DNA of 64,000 nucleotides from Terricaulis silvestris (GCF_009792355.1 NZ_CP047045.1:372001-436000); one strand, 5' to 3'; shown: positions 16,201 to 26,741, numbered from the stretch's first letter. A program made the numbers and translations. Notes: generated by a model from the letters alone, not told the origin.

Positions 16201-18653
16201 GCCGGCGCATGTTCATCAGCGATGTCCCGGCGAACGTCGCGCCGATCCGCTCGGCCCTCTATAGCGCGCCGCCGCGCAACATTATCGTCTTCCCGGTTCT
16301 GTTCGAAGGCCAGGTCAAGGCGGTGATCGAACTCGCGGCCGCGGGTGGTTTCACCACCATGCAGACGACGTTTCTGGAACAGCTCACAGCCTCGATCGGC
16401 ATCGTGCTGAACTCTATCGAAGCGACGATGCAGACCGAGGGCCTGCTGACCCAGTCGCAGCAACTGGCCGGCGAACTGCAAACCCAGCAACGCGAACTGC
16501 AGCAAACTAACGAACAGCTTGAGCAAAAGGCCCAGCAAGTCGCCGAGCGCAACGTCGAGGTCGAGCGCAAGAACCAGGAACTCGAACAAGCCCGTCGCGC
16601 GCTTGAAGAAAAGGCCGCGGAACTGGCGCTTACGTCGAAATACAAGTCCGAATTCTTGGCCAATATGAGTCACGAATTGCGGACGCCGCTTAACTCCATC
16701 CTGATCCTGGGTCAGCAGCTCACCGACAATCCGGACGGTAACCTGACGGGCAAGCAAGTCGAATTCGCCCGCACCATTCACGGCGCCGGCACAGACCTTC
16801 TCAACCTGATTTCCGACATCCTCGATCTCTCGAAGATCGAGTCCGGCACCGTCTCTGTCGAAGCGGAAGAACTCTATTTCCAGAACCTGGTCGATCGCGT
16901 CGCGGCGCCCTTCCGTCACGAAGCGGACAATCGCGGCTTGTCATTCGACGTCCATATCGATCCGGCGATCGGGCGGAGCATCCTCACGGACTCCAAGCGT
17001 CTGCAGCAGGTCCTGAAGAACCTGCTCTCGAACGCGTTCAAATTCACCGAAGCTGGCGGCGTGCGTTTCGATCTCGCAGCGGCGGCCGAGGGTTGGAACG
17101 CGCGGCACCCGGTGCTGTCGCAAGCGCCGCTGGTTGTGGCGTTTACGGTGTCGGACACCGGCATCGGCATCCCGCTCGAAAAGCAGCGCATCATCTTCGA
17201 GGCGTTCCAACAGGCCGACGCTTCCACCAGCCGCCGCTATGGCGGCACTGGCCTCGGGCTCGCGATCAGCCGCGAGCTTGCCGGGTTGCTCGGCGGCGAA
17301 ATCCAGTTGCGCTCCAATCCCAACGAAGGCTCGACGTTCACGCTCTATCTGCCGATCGCCTATGTCGGCGCCAACCCGCCGGCACGGATTGCGCCACAAG
17401 CGCAAGGCTCGATGTCGCAAATGGTGCGCGCGCCGTCGGTGGCGGATCGCGTAGCCGACGACCGCGACGAGATCGAGCCGGGCGACGCTGCGTTCCTCAT
17501 CGTGGAGGACGATCCGCACTACGCGCGCATCGTCGCTGGCCTCGCCAAGGACAAGGGTCTGAAGGTTTTGGTCGCGATGACGGGCGGCGAGGCGCTGGAG
17601 CTTGCGCGCATGTTCAAGCCAACGGCGATCTCGCTCGATGTGTTCTTGCCGGACATGCTGGGCTGGACGGTGCTGTCGCGCTTGAAACAAGATCCGATGC
17701 TGCGGCACATCCCCGTGCAGATGCTGACGCTCGACGAAGACCGCCAGCACGGCCTTGCGCGCGGCGCCTTCGGCTTCGTGTCGAAACCCATCGCCGCCGG
17801 CGATCTGAGCGGCGCCATCGACCGCGTGCTCGATTTCTCCAAGCCGCGCAAGCGGCGGCTCTTGGTGGTGGAAGACGATCCCACCGAACAATTCTCGATC
17901 CGCGAATTGCTACTACACGACGACGTCGAAATCGAATCCGCCGCCACAGGCGAGGATGCGCTCCGCAATCTGCGTGAGGACGATTGGGATTGCGTGGTGC
18001 TCGATCTCAGATTGCCCGACATGTCCGGTTTTGACGTGCTCGAGCGCATGCGCGAGGAGCAGACGGCGGATGTCCCCGTTGTCGTTTTCACCGGCCGCGA
18101 ACTCTCGGCGGAGGAAGACGCGCGGCTCCACACCATGGCGCGCAGCATTGTCGTGAAGGGCGTGGAATCGCCCGAGCGCCTGCTCGACGAAACCGCGCTC
18201 TTCCTGCACCGCGTGATCTCCGACCTTCCAACGGAGAAGCAGCGCATGCTCGAGCGTCTGCATGGCTCGGACGAGGACCTGCTCGGCCGCACCGTGCTGC
18301 TGGTGGACGACGACGCCCGCAACATCTTCGCTCTCTCCAGCCTGCTCGAACGCCGCGGCATGCAAGTGCTGACGGCGACGACCGGGCGCGAAGCGATCGA
18401 CATCGTGGAATCGACGCCGGAAGTCTCGCTCGTCCTGATGGACATCATGATGCCGGAGATGGACGGCTATCAGACGACGCAGAAAATCCGCGAAAACCCC
18501 GCACATCGCCGCTTGCCCATTGTCGCGCTGACAGCGAAAGCGATGAAGGGCGACCGCGAGAAATGCCTGGAAGCGGGCGCGTCTGACTATCTCGCTAAGC
18601 CCGTCAACACCGAGCAGTTGCTATCGGCGCTGCGCATGTGGCTGCACCGTTGA
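13206..18653 (+). CDS. Poly-HAMP hybrid histidine kinase with three receiver domains
   Basis: From the ATG at 13206 (GGGAG upstream) the protein has 1815 residues and no membrane segment. Residues about 42-905 are a HAMP array in units of 92 residues, with GDL(S) motifs at 133, 231, 323, 415, 507, 599, 691, 783 and 875. A GAF domain follows (about 910-1075), then a glutamine-rich coiled coil. The HisKA motif [12 protein letters not shown] places the phospho-accepting histidine at 1156. HATPase motifs include DTGIGIP and GTGLGL. Three receiver domains follow, starting [16 protein letters not shown] and VLLVDDDA. The layout resembles fungal group III (Nik1-type) kinases and their bacterial relatives. 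The next gene overlaps by one base, indicating a joint signalling role. The input signal is unknown. Confidence 0.95.
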   Translation: MEAKAAAVQTRRGNGNGTGPDEPLTEGQLRELLQALQSMKVGDFSTRLPGDWTGVIGKVADSFNEISASNQRMAAELERVGYTVGREGRTKQRVKFVNRAGAWGEMEGSVNTLIDDLLWPTDEVTRAVGAVAQGDLLQTVRLEVDGRPLKGEFLRSAKIVNTMIRQLREFTSEVTRVAREVGTEGKLGGQAQVREVTGVWKELTESVNSMADNLTSQVRNIAEVTIAVANGDLSKKITVDVRGEILQLKEAINTMVDQLRSFASEVTRVAREVGTDGKLGGQAIVPGVAGTWKDLTDSVNAMCGNLTDQVRNIAQVTTAVARGDLSRKITVNVSGEILELKDTVNTMVDQLNSFASEVTRVAREVGSEGKLGGQAQVPGVAGTWKDLTDNVNFMAGNLTAQVRNIAEVSTAIANGDLSKKITVNVSGEIFELKETINTMVDQLNRFAGEVTRVAREVGTEGKLGGQAQVPGVGGTWKDLTDSVNSMAGNLTGQVRNIAEVTTAVARGDLSRKITVDVKGEILELKNTVNVMVDQLNSFASEVTRVAREVGSEGKLGGQAEVPGVAGTWKDLTDNVNFMAGNLTGQVRNIAEVATAIANGDLSKKITVDVRGEILLLKETLNTMVDQLNAFAGEVTRVAREVGTEGRLGGQAVVPGVGGTWKDLTDNVNLLAANLTTQVRNIAEVTTAVARGDLSRKITVDVKGEILELKNTINTMVDQLNAFASEVTRVAREVGTEGKLGGQAQVSGVAGTWKDLTDTVNVMAANLTEQVRGIVKVVTAVADGDLQQNLTVKSKGEVAALADTINNMTHTLATFADQVTSVAREVGVEGRLGGQANVPGAAGTWKDLTGNVNLLAANLTTQVRAIAEVATAVTKGDLTRAIEVDARGEVAELKDNINTMIGNLRLTTDRNTEQDWLKTNLAKFTGMLQGQRDLTSVGRLLLSELAPLVDAHQGVIYQLSTDDGEPMLRLLATYADDPEYGHAPRLRLGEGLVGQCAADRRRMFISDVPANVAPIRSALYSAPPRNIIVFPVLFEGQVKAVIELAAAGGFTTMQTTFLEQLTASIGIVLNSIEATMQTEGLLTQSQQLAGELQTQQRELQQTNEQLEQKAQQVAERNVEVERKNQELEQARRALEEKAAELALTSKYKSEFLANMSHELRTPLNSILILGQQLTDNPDGNLTGKQVEFARTIHGAGTDLLNLISDILDLSKIESGTVSVEAEELYFQNLVDRVAAPFRHEADNRGLSFDVHIDPAIGRSILTDSKRLQQVLKNLLSNAFKFTEAGGVRFDLAAAAEGWNARHPVLSQAPLVVAFTVSDTGIGIPLEKQRIIFEAFQQADASTSRRYGGTGLGLAISRELAGLLGGEIQLRSNPNEGSTFTLYLPIAYVGANPPARIAPQAQGSMSQMVRAPSVADRVADDRDEIEPGDAAFLIVEDDPHYARIVAGLAKDKGLKVLVAMTGGEALELARMFKPTAISLDVFLPDMLGWTVLSRLKQDPMLRHIPVQMLTLDEDRQHGLARGAFGFVSKPIAAGDLSGAIDRVLDFSKPRKRRLLVVEDDPTEQFSIRELLLHDDVEIESAATGEDALRNLREDDWDCVVLDLRLPDMSGFDVLERMREEQTADVPVVVFTGRELSAEEDARLHTMARSIVVKGVESPERLLDETALFLHRVISDLPTEKQRMLERLHGSDEDLLGRTVLLVDDDARNIFALSSLLERRGMQVLTATTGREAIDIVESTPEVSLVLMDIMMPEMDGYQTTQKIRENPAHRRLPIVALTAKAMKGDREKCLEAGASDYLAKPVNTEQLLSALRMWLHR
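13324..15918 (+). repeat. 276-bp tandem repeats encoding the HAMP array
   Basis: The coding DNA repeats every 276 bases, for example the AAGTCGG(C)ACCGAAGGCAAGCT block in successive units from 13743. Alternate units share extra identity: NGDLSKK units (231, 415, 599) alternate with RGDLSRK units (323, 507, 691). This gives a 552-bp higher-order period, which suggests growth by duplication of unit pairs. Confidence 0.85.
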
Positions 18654-20182
18654 TGTCAGGTGATCTGGGGCTAGCCGAGCGCGTCAACATTCTCCTGGTC
18701 GACGACCAGCCGGGTAAGCTGATGAGCTACGAGCTCATTCTGGAGGATCTTGGCCAAAACCTTCTGAAAGCGAACTGCGCCAAGCAGGCGCTGGAATTGC
18801 TGCTGAAGAACGACGTCGCGGTGATCCTGGTTGATGTCTGCATGCCCGATCTCGATGGCTTCGAGCTGGCGCAGATGATCCGAGAGCATCCACGCTTCAA
18901 GGACACGGCGATCATCTTTATCTCGGCGATCAATGTCACGGAGATGGATAGTCTTCGCGGTTACGAACTTGGCGCGGTCGATTATGTGCCCGTGCCTGTC
19001 GTACCGGGAGTGTTGCGCGCCAAAGTGCGGGTGTTCGTCGATCTCTATGTCAAGACCCGTGCGCTCGCGCGCATGAACGGCCAGCTCGAACAGCGTGTGG
19101 CCGAGCGCACGGCCGAGCTCGAGGCGGCGACGGAGCGGCAAGAGCTGCTCGCCCGCGAAGTCGATCACCGCGCCCGCAATGCCCTTGCCGTCATTCAGTC
19201 CATCGTTGCCCTAACGCCGGTTGACGACAACGTGCGGTTTGCTGAGGCAATAAAGGGGCGCGTCCGGGCGATGGCGACGGCGCACAACCTGCTTTCGGAA
19301 TCGCGTTGGCGCGGCGCAAATCTCCTAAGCCTCATGCACGAAGAACTCGCGCCCTACAGCCAGAACGGGCGCGTTAGCATCAGTGGCACTGCGGTCTCGA
19401 TCGCGCCGGCCGTGGCCCAAAACCTAGCTCTTGCGCTCCACGAATTAGCGACCAACGCGGCGAAATACGGCGCCTTGTCCGACATCGACGGAAAACTGAC
19501 TGTGGCTTGGCGGATCGACGGAGAAACGATGCTCATGGAGTGGCGTGAAGATTGTCCGCACGCCGTGATAGAACCTTCGAAGAAGGGGTTTGGCTCGAAA
19601 GTCGTCGAAGCCAGTGTGACCGGTCAGCTGGGCGGGCGCATCGAACGCGATTGGCGTCCGAACGGCTTGCATTGCCGGTTCTCGCTGCCGAGCAGGCATT
19701 TTGCTGATGTGGAAACAGGCGAGGCACAGCAGCTTGCGAGTCGCGAGGGCCGCACCCAGAAGCCTGCCGCGGGCAGCCTAAAGGACCGAAGAATACTGGT
19801 GCTGGAAGACGAGCCGCTCATCGCGATGATGACCAGCCAACTGATCAGGGAGCTGGGTGGCGTGGTCCTCGGTCCATTCACCGGTGTGCGTAAGGCCGCC
19901 GATGCCGTCACTGTGGGAGTCGATGCGGCGTTGCTCGACGTGAACATCGCCGGTGAGCTTGCTTATCCTCTCGCCGATCAACTGTCCGGCCTGGGCATCC
20001 CGATCATCTTCATGACCGGCTACCACGCCGGCGCCATCGAACCGCGCTTCGCCGGCTGCCCGGTGCTGACCAAGCCGGTCGATCGCGACGAACTCGCACT
20101 TGTGCTGACTCGCGCCGCCGGGACCACCGAGATGGAGAACACCGCGCTCGTGACCGAAAGGTCGCCGAGGTCGCACGCGTAG
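18653..20182 (+). CDS. Receiver / HWE histidine kinase / receiver protein
   Basis: Starting at the ATG that overlaps the kinase stop (TGATG), the protein has 509 residues. Residues 12-130 form a receiver with phospho-acceptor D61 (VILVDVCMPDLDG). In it the usual lysine switch is replaced by DYVPVPVVPGV. A coiled coil leads to an HWE-family kinase core with H172 (EVDHRARNALAVIQS), an N-box ALHELATNAAKYGAL and WRE, then GFGSKVVE. From about residue 380 there is a second receiver (RILVLEDEP, LLDVNIAGE, LTKPVDRDEL). HWE kinases often act in stress or light pathways in alphaproteobacteria. Translational coupling suggests phosphotransfer with the poly-HAMP kinase. Confidence 0.92.
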   Translation: MSGDLGLAERVNILLVDDQPGKLMSYELILEDLGQNLLKANCAKQALELLLKNDVAVILVDVCMPDLDGFELAQMIREHPRFKDTAIIFISAINVTEMDSLRGYELGAVDYVPVPVVPGVLRAKVRVFVDLYVKTRALARMNGQLEQRVAERTAELEAATERQELLAREVDHRARNALAVIQSIVALTPVDDNVRFAEAIKGRVRAMATAHNLLSESRWRGANLLSLMHEELAPYSQNGRVSISGTAVSIAPAVAQNLALALHELATNAAKYGALSDIDGKLTVAWRIDGETMLMEWREDCPHAVIEPSKKGFGSKVVEASVTGQLGGRIERDWRPNGLHCRFSLPSRHFADVETGEAQQLASREGRTQKPAAGSLKDRRILVLEDEPLIAMMTSQLIRELGGVVLGPFTGVRKAADAVTVGVDAALLDVNIAGELAYPLADQLSGLGIPIIFMTGYHAGAIEPRFAGCPVLTKPVDRDELALVLTRAAGTTEMENTALVTERSPRSHA

Positions 20183-20473
20183 TCGGAACGACACAGCATC
20201 ACATCCACTGCCGCCCGATCTGTTCCGATCCCCGCCACTGGGCTTGGCCGCCGTCGGGTCGCTCAATCCCTACGGCGCGCTGACATAGACTGTTTGGGTC
20301 AAGCTGCTTCGCTACCAACTATCTCGCATATCTGGCCCAATCGCAGCGCCCAAGGTCTCCTTCAAGAAAGCGCGCGCTCGGCGTCGATCAACTTCCGCAA
20401 TTGATGCTGTGGACGGCACCCAACCCGCGGCGGTGAACCCGATCTAAGGTTCAACTCCGTCAAAGGAGGGCAG

Positions 20474-20880
20474 CTGCAGACCGTTGTCACAGTGGGTCTC
20501 GATATCGCGAAGAACGTGTTTCAGGCGCATGGCGTCGATGCCGAAGACGTCGTCGTATTCTGAAAGCGTCTCACGCGCGCGAAGGTCCGAGAGTTCTTTG
20601 CAAATCTCCCGCGGTGTCTGGTCGGCATCGAGGCGTGCGCCAGCGCCCATTATTGGGCGCGCGATCTGGGTGCGTTAGGGCACCCGGTGAAGCTGATGCC
20701 GCCGGCGTACGTAAAACTATATGTGAAGAGCCAGAAGAATGATGCCGCTGATGCCGAGGCCATCTGCGAAGCGGTAACCCGACCGACGATGCGGTCGCAG
20801 AAGTGAAATCGGTGGAGCAGCAAAGCGTGCTCGCGATGCACCGGCTCCGCGCCTCGCTCCAGCGGCGCTCGCGTCGCGTA
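20474..20880 (+). pseudogene. IS110-family transposase remnant
   Basis: Translating from 20483 gives VVTVGLDIAKNVFQAHGVDA, then after a TGA stop KRLTRAKVREFFANLP, CLVGIEACASAHYWARDL, KLMPPAYVKLYVKSQKNDAA and DAEAICEAVTRPTMR. A frameshift near 20800 leads into VKSVEQQSVLAMHRLRASLQ. This is the N-terminal DEDD catalytic region of IS110-type transposases. The gene has an in-frame stop, a frameshift and no C-terminal half, so it is dead. No inverted ends are expected for IS110 and none were seen. The 290 bases upstream (20183-20473) hold nothing recognisable. Confidence 0.85.
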
Positions 20881-20959
20881 AACAGGCCGGACACATGAGC
20901 GCACCGCCAAGCATGATCAGAGATTTTCCTTGCCAGCGGGGCGCCGTCCACACATGGGA

Positions 20960-22330
20960 TTAGTCGGACCAGCCAGCTCCGAGCGCCTGACCGAGTCTCA
21001 CATAGGCAATGGCGCGTTGGGTGCTCGCCAGCGCCAGTCGATCTTCGGCTTCGGCAAGGCGGCGCTCGGCGTCGAGCACGCTGAAGAAGGATTCCATGCC
21101 TTCGCGATAGCGAAGACGCGAGATGCGCGCGGCTTCACGGGCTGCTTCGGCGGCGCGGGTTAGGCTTTCTGTTGAGCGCGAGGCGGCTTGGAGATTGGTG
21201 AAGGATGTCTCTACGTCGCGCACAGCGGCGTAGACGATCTGATCGTAGCGGTAGAACTCCGCTTCCGCATTGGCGCGCGCCGCCTCTGTGCGCAGCATGT
21301 TGCGGCGGAAATCGAGCGCTGGCCAATCGATGCGCGGGCCGACCGTGAAGGAAAAGCCGTCACTATCCCCAACCGCGTCGAAGTCAGCGCCGATCCAGTT
21401 GGCGACGCCGAAGAGTGAGATGCGTGGCCACCAATCAACGCGCGCGGCTTGGGTGCGCGCGGTGGCGGCTTCGAGCACGGCGCGGGCGCGGCGAATGTCG
21501 GGGCGACGTTGCAGCAGCTCTTCGGGTGAACCCAAGCCGAACTGCGCCGGCGGGGCAGGGACGGGCGCGAGAGTAAGGTCAATGTCGGTGGGAATGCCCA
21601 TCACCAGCACGTCGAGTGCATTGCGGGCCGCGGAAAGCTCGCCATCGATCGTCGCGACTTGGGCAGCGGTGGTTTCGTATTGTTCGCGCGCGCGGGCGAC
21701 GTCGAACGGACTGCCGCGCCCCGCTTCGCGCAGCGCTTCGATACGGATGACGGTTTGGCGTTGCGACTCCGCATTGTTTTGCGCCGCTTGCAGGCGCGCT
21801 TGGGCGCCGCGCAGGGTGGCGTAGGCGACGGCGGTTTCGGTGGCGATGGTGACGCGGACGCCGCGGCGGGCTTCTTCGACGCTCAGTGCTTCGCGGCTCG
21901 CGGCGCGGGCGCCGTGACGGAGACGGCCGAACACGTCGAGCTCCCAGGAGATGTCGGCGCCGGTGGCGGCGAAGTCTTGCTCTGCGACCGGGTTGATGTC
22001 GCGCGTGCGGCCGCCGGAAGCGGAGACGTTGGCGGACGGGAGGAGCTGCCAGCCTTCAATGCCGGCAATAGCGCGGGCGCGGCGGACTTCCGCTTCGGCC
22101 GCGAGGAGATCGCGGTTTTCGACCAGCGCGCGATCAACGAGCCGATCGAGTGTCGCGTCGCCGAAGCCGCGCCACCAATCGGTCTGCGGCGCGGTCTGCT
22201 CCGCCGACGCGGCTGCGAACGCTGGCTGCAGCGTTTGCAGCGCCGGCGCGGCGTCAGGGTTCGGATCGCTGGCGCAAGCGGCGAGGAAGGCGGCGAGCGC
22301 GACGGCGGCGAAGGTGAGCTTGGTGGTCAT
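20960..22330 (-). CDS. RND efflux outer membrane lipoprotein, NodT/OprM family
   Basis: The 456-residue protein has a lipoprotein signal with lipobox FLAAC, acyl-accepting Cys19. It contains two TolC-type outer-membrane efflux repeats, with WWRGFGDATLDRLVDRAL and ELDVFGRLRHGARAA near the start and RRPDIRRARAVLEAA in the middle. It forms the trimeric channel through the outer membrane for the pump encoded immediately upstream. It is the last gene of the three-gene efflux operon, starting 6 bases after the permease stop. The length is normal for the family. Confidence 0.95.
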   Translation of the reverse strand: MTTKLTFAAVALAAFLAACASDPNPDAAPALQTLQPAFAAASAEQTAPQTDWWRGFGDATLDRLVDRALVENRDLLAAEAEVRRARAIAGIEGWQLLPSANVSASGGRTRDINPVAEQDFAATGADISWELDVFGRLRHGARAASREALSVEEARRGVRVTIATETAVAYATLRGAQARLQAAQNNAESQRQTVIRIEALREAGRGSPFDVARAREQYETTAAQVATIDGELSAARNALDVLVMGIPTDIDLTLAPVPAPPAQFGLGSPEELLQRRPDIRRARAVLEAATARTQAARVDWWPRISLFGVANWIGADFDAVGDSDGFSFTVGPRIDWPALDFRRNMLRTEAARANAEAEFYRYDQIVYAAVRDVETSFTNLQAASRSTESLTRAAEAAREAARISRLRYREGMESFFSVLDAERRLAEAEDRLALASTQRAIAYVRLGQALGAGWSD

Positions 22331-22336
22331 GGGCGT

Positions 22337-25300
22337 TTACTCAGCAGAGACCGTTTCTGGTGCGGGTTTGGGGCGGGCAAAGCGCGACGCGAACTCGCGG
22401 ACGATCACGTAGAAGGTTGGTGTCAGCAGCAGGCCGAGGAAGGTGACGCCGATCATGCCGGCGAACACGGCGGTGCCGATGGCGATGCGTTGCTCGGCGC
22501 CGGCGCCGCTGGCGAGCACGAGCGGCACGACACCCAGGATGAAGGCGAGCGACGTCATCAGGATGGGCCGGAGGCGCAGGCCGGCCGAGCGGATGGCGGC
22601 GTCCTTTGGCGATAGCCCTTCGTGATCCTCGAGCTGTTTGGCGAATTCGACGATCAGCACCGCATTCTTGGCGGCGAGGCCGACGAGCACGATGAGCGCG
22701 ACTTGCGTCAGGATGTTCACGTCGAGTCCGCGTATAAAGAGCCCGGCCAGCGCGCCGAGAATGGACATCGGCACGATGAGGATGACGGCCATGGGCAGCG
22801 TCAGGCTTTCGAACTGTGCGGCGAGCACTAGGAAGACGAAGAAGGCCGCGAGCACGAACACAATCAGCGTGTTGCCGGATTCGGTGCGCTCGATGTAGGC
22901 GATTTCCGTCCATTCGAAGCTGAAGCCCGCGGGCAGCACTTCGGCGGCAACGTTTTCCAAGCGCTGGATCAGCGTCGATGACGACGTGCCAGGCGCCGCT
23001 TCCGCCATGAGCTCGGCCGCGGGGTAGAGATTGTAGCGCGGCACGCGTTGCGGTCCGGCCGTTTCCGTCGCTGTCACCAGCGTGGAGAGCGGGACCATGG
23101 CGCCCTCGCTGTTGCGCACCCAGTAGCGGCCGAGATCTTCGGCGCCGGCGCGGAATTGGCCGTCCGCTTGTGCCGTCACGCGGAAGGTGCGGCCGAGATA
23201 GTTGAAGTCGTTGACGTAGGCCGAGCCGAGATAGACTTCGAGCGCTTGGTTGATCTCGGAGACGGGTACGCCCATCGCTTCGGCCTTGTCGCGGTCGATC
23301 TCGAGCCGCAGCCGCGGCGTGCGCGTTTCGAACAGTGTGAACGCGCCGCCGACGCCTGGCGTTTGGTTCGCTGCCATCATCATCGCCGTCGACGCCTCAG
23401 AGAGCGCGGCATAGCCGTGCTCGCCGCGGTCCTGGATCATCATCTTGACGCCTGAGCCGTTGCCGATGCCGTCCACGGCCGGCGGGCCCAGCACGAGCGT
23501 CTGCGCTTCCTGGATGGTGGAGAGCGATTGGCGCACGTCGTTCAGGATTTCATCGGCGCCGCGGCCAGAGCGGACGCGTTCGTCGAATGGCGTGAAGCCG
23601 AAGAAGATGGTGGCGGAGTTCGTGGCTTGCGTGAAGGTCGCGGCGTTGAGGCCCACGAAACCAGGATCGCTGGCGACGCCTTCGACCGCGCGGATGCGGC
23701 GCGAAGCTTCCTCGACGACGGCGCGCGTACGCTGCACCGAGGCGCCTTCCGGCAGTTGCACGAGCGCGAAGCCGTAGCCGCGATCCATCGCGGGGATGAA
23801 GCCTTTGGGGGAGAAGAAGAAGGCAGCGCCCGTGACGGCAAGCAGCAAAAGGTAGATGCCGATGACGCGTGGAGTACGGCTCACGATCACCTGCGTGGTG
23901 CGGCCGTAGCGATCCGAGAGGGTATTGAAGCCGCCATTGAAGCGATCGAAGAAGCGCTGCAGCGGTTTCCAGGTGCGGTCGTGCTCGGTTTGCGTGTGCG
24001 GCTTTAGCAGAACGGCGGCAAGGGCGGGCGACAGCGTCAGCGAGACGAAGCAGGAGATGAGCGTCGCCGTGGCGATGGTAAGCGCAAACTCCTGGTAGAA
24101 CGCGCCGGCCACGCCGCTGATGAAGCCAACCGGCACGAACACTGCCGTTAGCACAAGCGCGATAGCTATGAGGGCGCCGCCAACCTCCGTCATGGACACG
24201 CGTGCTGCTTCCGCGGGAGAGAGCCCGCGCGCAATGTTGCGCTCGACGTTCTCGACCACGACGATGGCGTCATCGACGACGATGCCGATGGCGAGGATCA
24301 TACCAAAGAGCGAGAGCGTGTTGATCGAGCCTCCCGTCAGCGCCAGCACGGCGAAGGTGCCGAACACCGAAACCGGGATAGCGAGCACCGGGATGATGGC
24401 CGCGCGCCAGCTTTGCAGGAAGATGAAGACCACAAGCACGACGAGCGCGACGGCGATGATGAGCGTCACCTCGACTTCGTGGATCGAGTATTCGACGAAC
24501 TCGGTGGGGTTATAAACGACCTCGTGTTGGAGACCTTCGGGGAAGGTCGCGGAGAGTTCCTCCATGGTGTGGATGACTTCTTCCGCCGTCGCGAGTGCGT
24601 TCGAGCCAGGGCGTTGGAAGATGCCGATGGCGACGGCGGGCTCGCCGCGCAGCAGAGCGGCGGAGGAATAGTCCGCGGCGCCGAGTTCGACGCGGCCAAT
24701 ATCGGAAACGCGCACAAGCGCGCCGTCCGTGCCGGTGGCGACGACGACATTGGCGAACGTTTCCGCATCGACGAGGCGCCCCGGCGCTTCGACGGTGAGT
24801 TCGAAGGCGGAGGTGTTGGGCTGGGGTTCGCCGCCAATGGCGCCGGCGGCGACTTGGATATTCTGGCGGCGTAGGCCCGCGAGCACGTCGCTTACTGAGA
24901 GGCCGCGTGAGGCGATCTTTTCCGGGTCGAGCCAGATGCGCATGGAATAGTCGCGCGCGCCGAAGACTTGTGCGTCGCCCACGCCTTCGATGCGGGCGAG
25001 GCGGTCGCGTACATTGAGCGTGGTGTAGTTGGAAATGTAGGTCTGGTCGTAGCGCCCGCCGGGCGAGAGCATGTGCACGACGAGCAGGAACGAGCCGGCC
25101 GATTTCTGCACGGCGACGCCTAACCGGCGCACCTCTTCTGGGAGGCGCGGTTCAGCCGTCGAGATGCGGTTTTGCACCTGTACCTGCGCGTCATCGAGAT
25201 CGGTGCCGAGCGCGAAGGTCGCGGTGATCAGCAGGCGCCCATCGGCTGTCGAGTGCGATGACACGTAAGTCATGCCCTCGACGCCGTTGATCGCTTGTTC

Positions 25301-25501
25301 GATCGGCGCGGCGACGGTTTCGGCGATCGTCTCCGGGCTGGCGCCTGGATAGCTCGCATTGATGGTGATCGTCGGCGGCACGACTTCGGGATATTCCGAC
25401 AGCGGCAGCGTAGGGATCGCGAGAATCCCCATGAACGTGATGACGATCGAGATCACCGAGGCGAAGATCGGCCTCGCGATGAAGAAGTGCGACAATCGCA
25501 T
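22337..25501 (-). CDS. RND multidrug efflux permease, HAE-1 (AcrB) family
   Basis: The 1054-residue protein begins MRLSHFFIARPIFASVISIV, with the first transmembrane helix. It has the large periplasmic porter loops and the TM4 proton-relay segment GMILAIGIVVDDAIVVVENVER containing the two essential aspartates. The second half repeats the fold (VALIVLVGLAAKNAVLIVEFAK). It uses the proton gradient to pump hydrophobic drugs from the inner membrane and periplasm. It lies between the membrane fusion protein and the NodT channel. It is full length with no disrupted motif. Confidence 0.96.
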   Translation of the reverse strand: MRLSHFFIARPIFASVISIVITFMGILAIPTLPLSEYPEVVPPTITINASYPGASPETIAETVAAPIEQAINGVEGMTYVSSHSTADGRLLITATFALGTDLDDAQVQVQNRISTAEPRLPEEVRRLGVAVQKSAGSFLLVVHMLSPGGRYDQTYISNYTTLNVRDRLARIEGVGDAQVFGARDYSMRIWLDPEKIASRGLSVSDVLAGLRRQNIQVAAGAIGGEPQPNTSAFELTVEAPGRLVDAETFANVVVATGTDGALVRVSDIGRVELGAADYSSAALLRGEPAVAIGIFQRPGSNALATAEEVIHTMEELSATFPEGLQHEVVYNPTEFVEYSIHEVEVTLIIAVALVVLVVFIFLQSWRAAIIPVLAIPVSVFGTFAVLALTGGSINTLSLFGMILAIGIVVDDAIVVVENVERNIARGLSPAEAARVSMTEVGGALIAIALVLTAVFVPVGFISGVAGAFYQEFALTIATATLISCFVSLTLSPALAAVLLKPHTQTEHDRTWKPLQRFFDRFNGGFNTLSDRYGRTTQVIVSRTPRVIGIYLLLLAVTGAAFFFSPKGFIPAMDRGYGFALVQLPEGASVQRTRAVVEEASRRIRAVEGVASDPGFVGLNAATFTQATNSATIFFGFTPFDERVRSGRGADEILNDVRQSLSTIQEAQTLVLGPPAVDGIGNGSGVKMMIQDRGEHGYAALSEASTAMMMAANQTPGVGGAFTLFETRTPRLRLEIDRDKAEAMGVPVSEINQALEVYLGSAYVNDFNYLGRTFRVTAQADGQFRAGAEDLGRYWVRNSEGAMVPLSTLVTATETAGPQRVPRYNLYPAAELMAEAAPGTSSSTLIQRLENVAAEVLPAGFSFEWTEIAYIERTESGNTLIVFVLAAFFVFLVLAAQFESLTLPMAVILIVPMSILGALAGLFIRGLDVNILTQVALIVLVGLAAKNAVLIVEFAKQLEDHEGLSPKDAAIRSAGLRLRPILMTSLAFILGVVPLVLASGAGAEQRIAIGTAVFAGMIGVTFLGLLLTPTFYVIVREFASRFARPKPAPETVSAE

Positions 25502-25527
25502 TGAAGTATGCCTTGAAGAGGGGGGCC

Positions 25528-26703
25528 TTAGCCTTCGCGGGCGGGCTGCGAAGTGAACGTGACTTCGCCAGGTTGCGGCGTGACGGTTGAGCCGGGGAAG
25601 GCGCGCTGAAGGCCGTTGATGACGACGCGCTCGTCGCCATCGAGGCCGGTGCGCACCACGCGCAAGCCATCTCCAGCGCGGGGGCCGAGTTCGACGGCTT
25701 GGTACTGCACGACGTTCTCGTCGTTCAGGACAAGCACGTAACGGTGCGTCTGGTCGGCGGCGACTGCGACTTCCGGGACGAGCACGGAAGGTGCTGCGTC
25801 CGGCGCTATGATGCGCACGCGTCCGAACTGGCCCGGCGTGAACTGGCCGTTGTTCGCGAACACAGCGCGGCCGCGAATGGTGCCGGTTTGCGGATCGACG
25901 GCGTTGTCGATGAAGTCGATGCGGCCTTGGTGCGAGAACTCGCCCTCACCCTCCAGCTGCAGCAACACGTGCCGCTCGCCGGTTTGGGGGTTCGTGCTCG
26001 CGGCAGCGAGGAGCGATTCCGGCGCCGAGAACTCGAAATGGATCGGATCGAGCGAGACGATGCGTGTCAGCACGCTTTCGCCGGCACGCACCAAATTGCC
26101 CGCGTGGACGTGAGCGTCCGAGATGCGGCCGGTGATGGGCGCGCGGATGTGTGCGTATTCGAAGTCGAGCTGCGAAGTCCGCAGCGCCGCCTCTGCCGCC
26201 AGCTTCGCGGCGGCGGCTTGCGCTGCAGTTTCGCGCCGGGCTTCGAACTCTTCCTGCGAAATCGCGTCGAGGCTAAGCAGCGTTTGCGCGCGGGCGAACT
26301 CGCTTTCGGCGCGGGCGCGTAAGGCTTCCGCTTGCGCAACGTCAGCGCGGGCGCGATCGGCGGCGGCGCGGAACGGGGCGGCGTCAATGGTGAAGAGAAG
26401 ATCGCCCTGACGGACGACTTGGCCTTCCCGGAAGTGTACTTGCTGCAGATAACCGCTCACGCGCGGGCGCACTTCGACGTCGGCTGAAGCCACAAAGCGG
26501 CCCGTGTGCTCCGTCCACTCCGCCACGTCCTGCACGAGCGGGCGCGCCACTGTGACTGTCGGCGGGGGCGGCGCCGCCTCTTGCGATTGCGCGCCGCCCG
26601 CGACCATGGCCGCGGCGACGCCGATCCCGGCAATTGCGCCGAGCCCCGCGCCCCAGCGCGTCTTGGGGCCGAGTTTGAATGAGGAGGTGTTGAAGCGCAG
26701 CAT
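25528..26703 (-). CDS. RND efflux periplasmic adaptor (membrane fusion protein)
   Basis: The 391-residue protein has a single N-terminal hydrophobic anchor (AIAGIGVAAAMVAGG). It continues with lipoyl halves (ADVEVRPRVSGYLQQVHFREGQVVRQGDLLFTID), an alpha-helical hairpin, the second half IRAPITGRISDAHVHAGNLV, and a C-terminal beta-barrel. This is the AcrA/MexA order. It bridges permease and outer-membrane channel. It is first in the efflux operon, and two palindromic operator sites lie 39-71 bases upstream of its start. Confidence 0.95.
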   Translation of the reverse strand: MLRFNTSSFKLGPKTRWGAGLGAIAGIGVAAAMVAGGAQSQEAAPPPPTVTVARPLVQDVAEWTEHTGRFVASADVEVRPRVSGYLQQVHFREGQVVRQGDLLFTIDAAPFRAAADRARADVAQAEALRARAESEFARAQTLLSLDAISQEEFEARRETAAQAAAAKLAAEAALRTSQLDFEYAHIRAPITGRISDAHVHAGNLVRAGESVLTRIVSLDPIHFEFSAPESLLAAASTNPQTGERHVLLQLEGEGEFSHQGRIDFIDNAVDPQTGTIRGRAVFANNGQFTPGQFGRVRIIAPDAAPSVLVPEVAVAADQTHRYVLVLNDENVVQYQAVELGPRAGDGLRVVRTGLDGDERVVINGLQRAFPGSTVTPQPGEVTFTSQPAREG

Positions 26704-26741
26704 GAGCCGGTCCCCGGAAAATCCCTCGGCCTGGTGTGGAA

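Noticed and set aside
15063-16919. Long 618-codon open frame on the minus strand opposite the poly-HAMP kinase
   Set aside because: It is exactly antisense to a well-defined kinase gene, repeats with the same 92-residue period, and has no recognisable domain. High GC content produces such shadow frames.
21659-22615. 318-codon plus-strand frame opposite the NodT and RND genes
   Set aside because: Glycine- and glutamate-rich reading spanning two real genes on the other strand; not protein-like.
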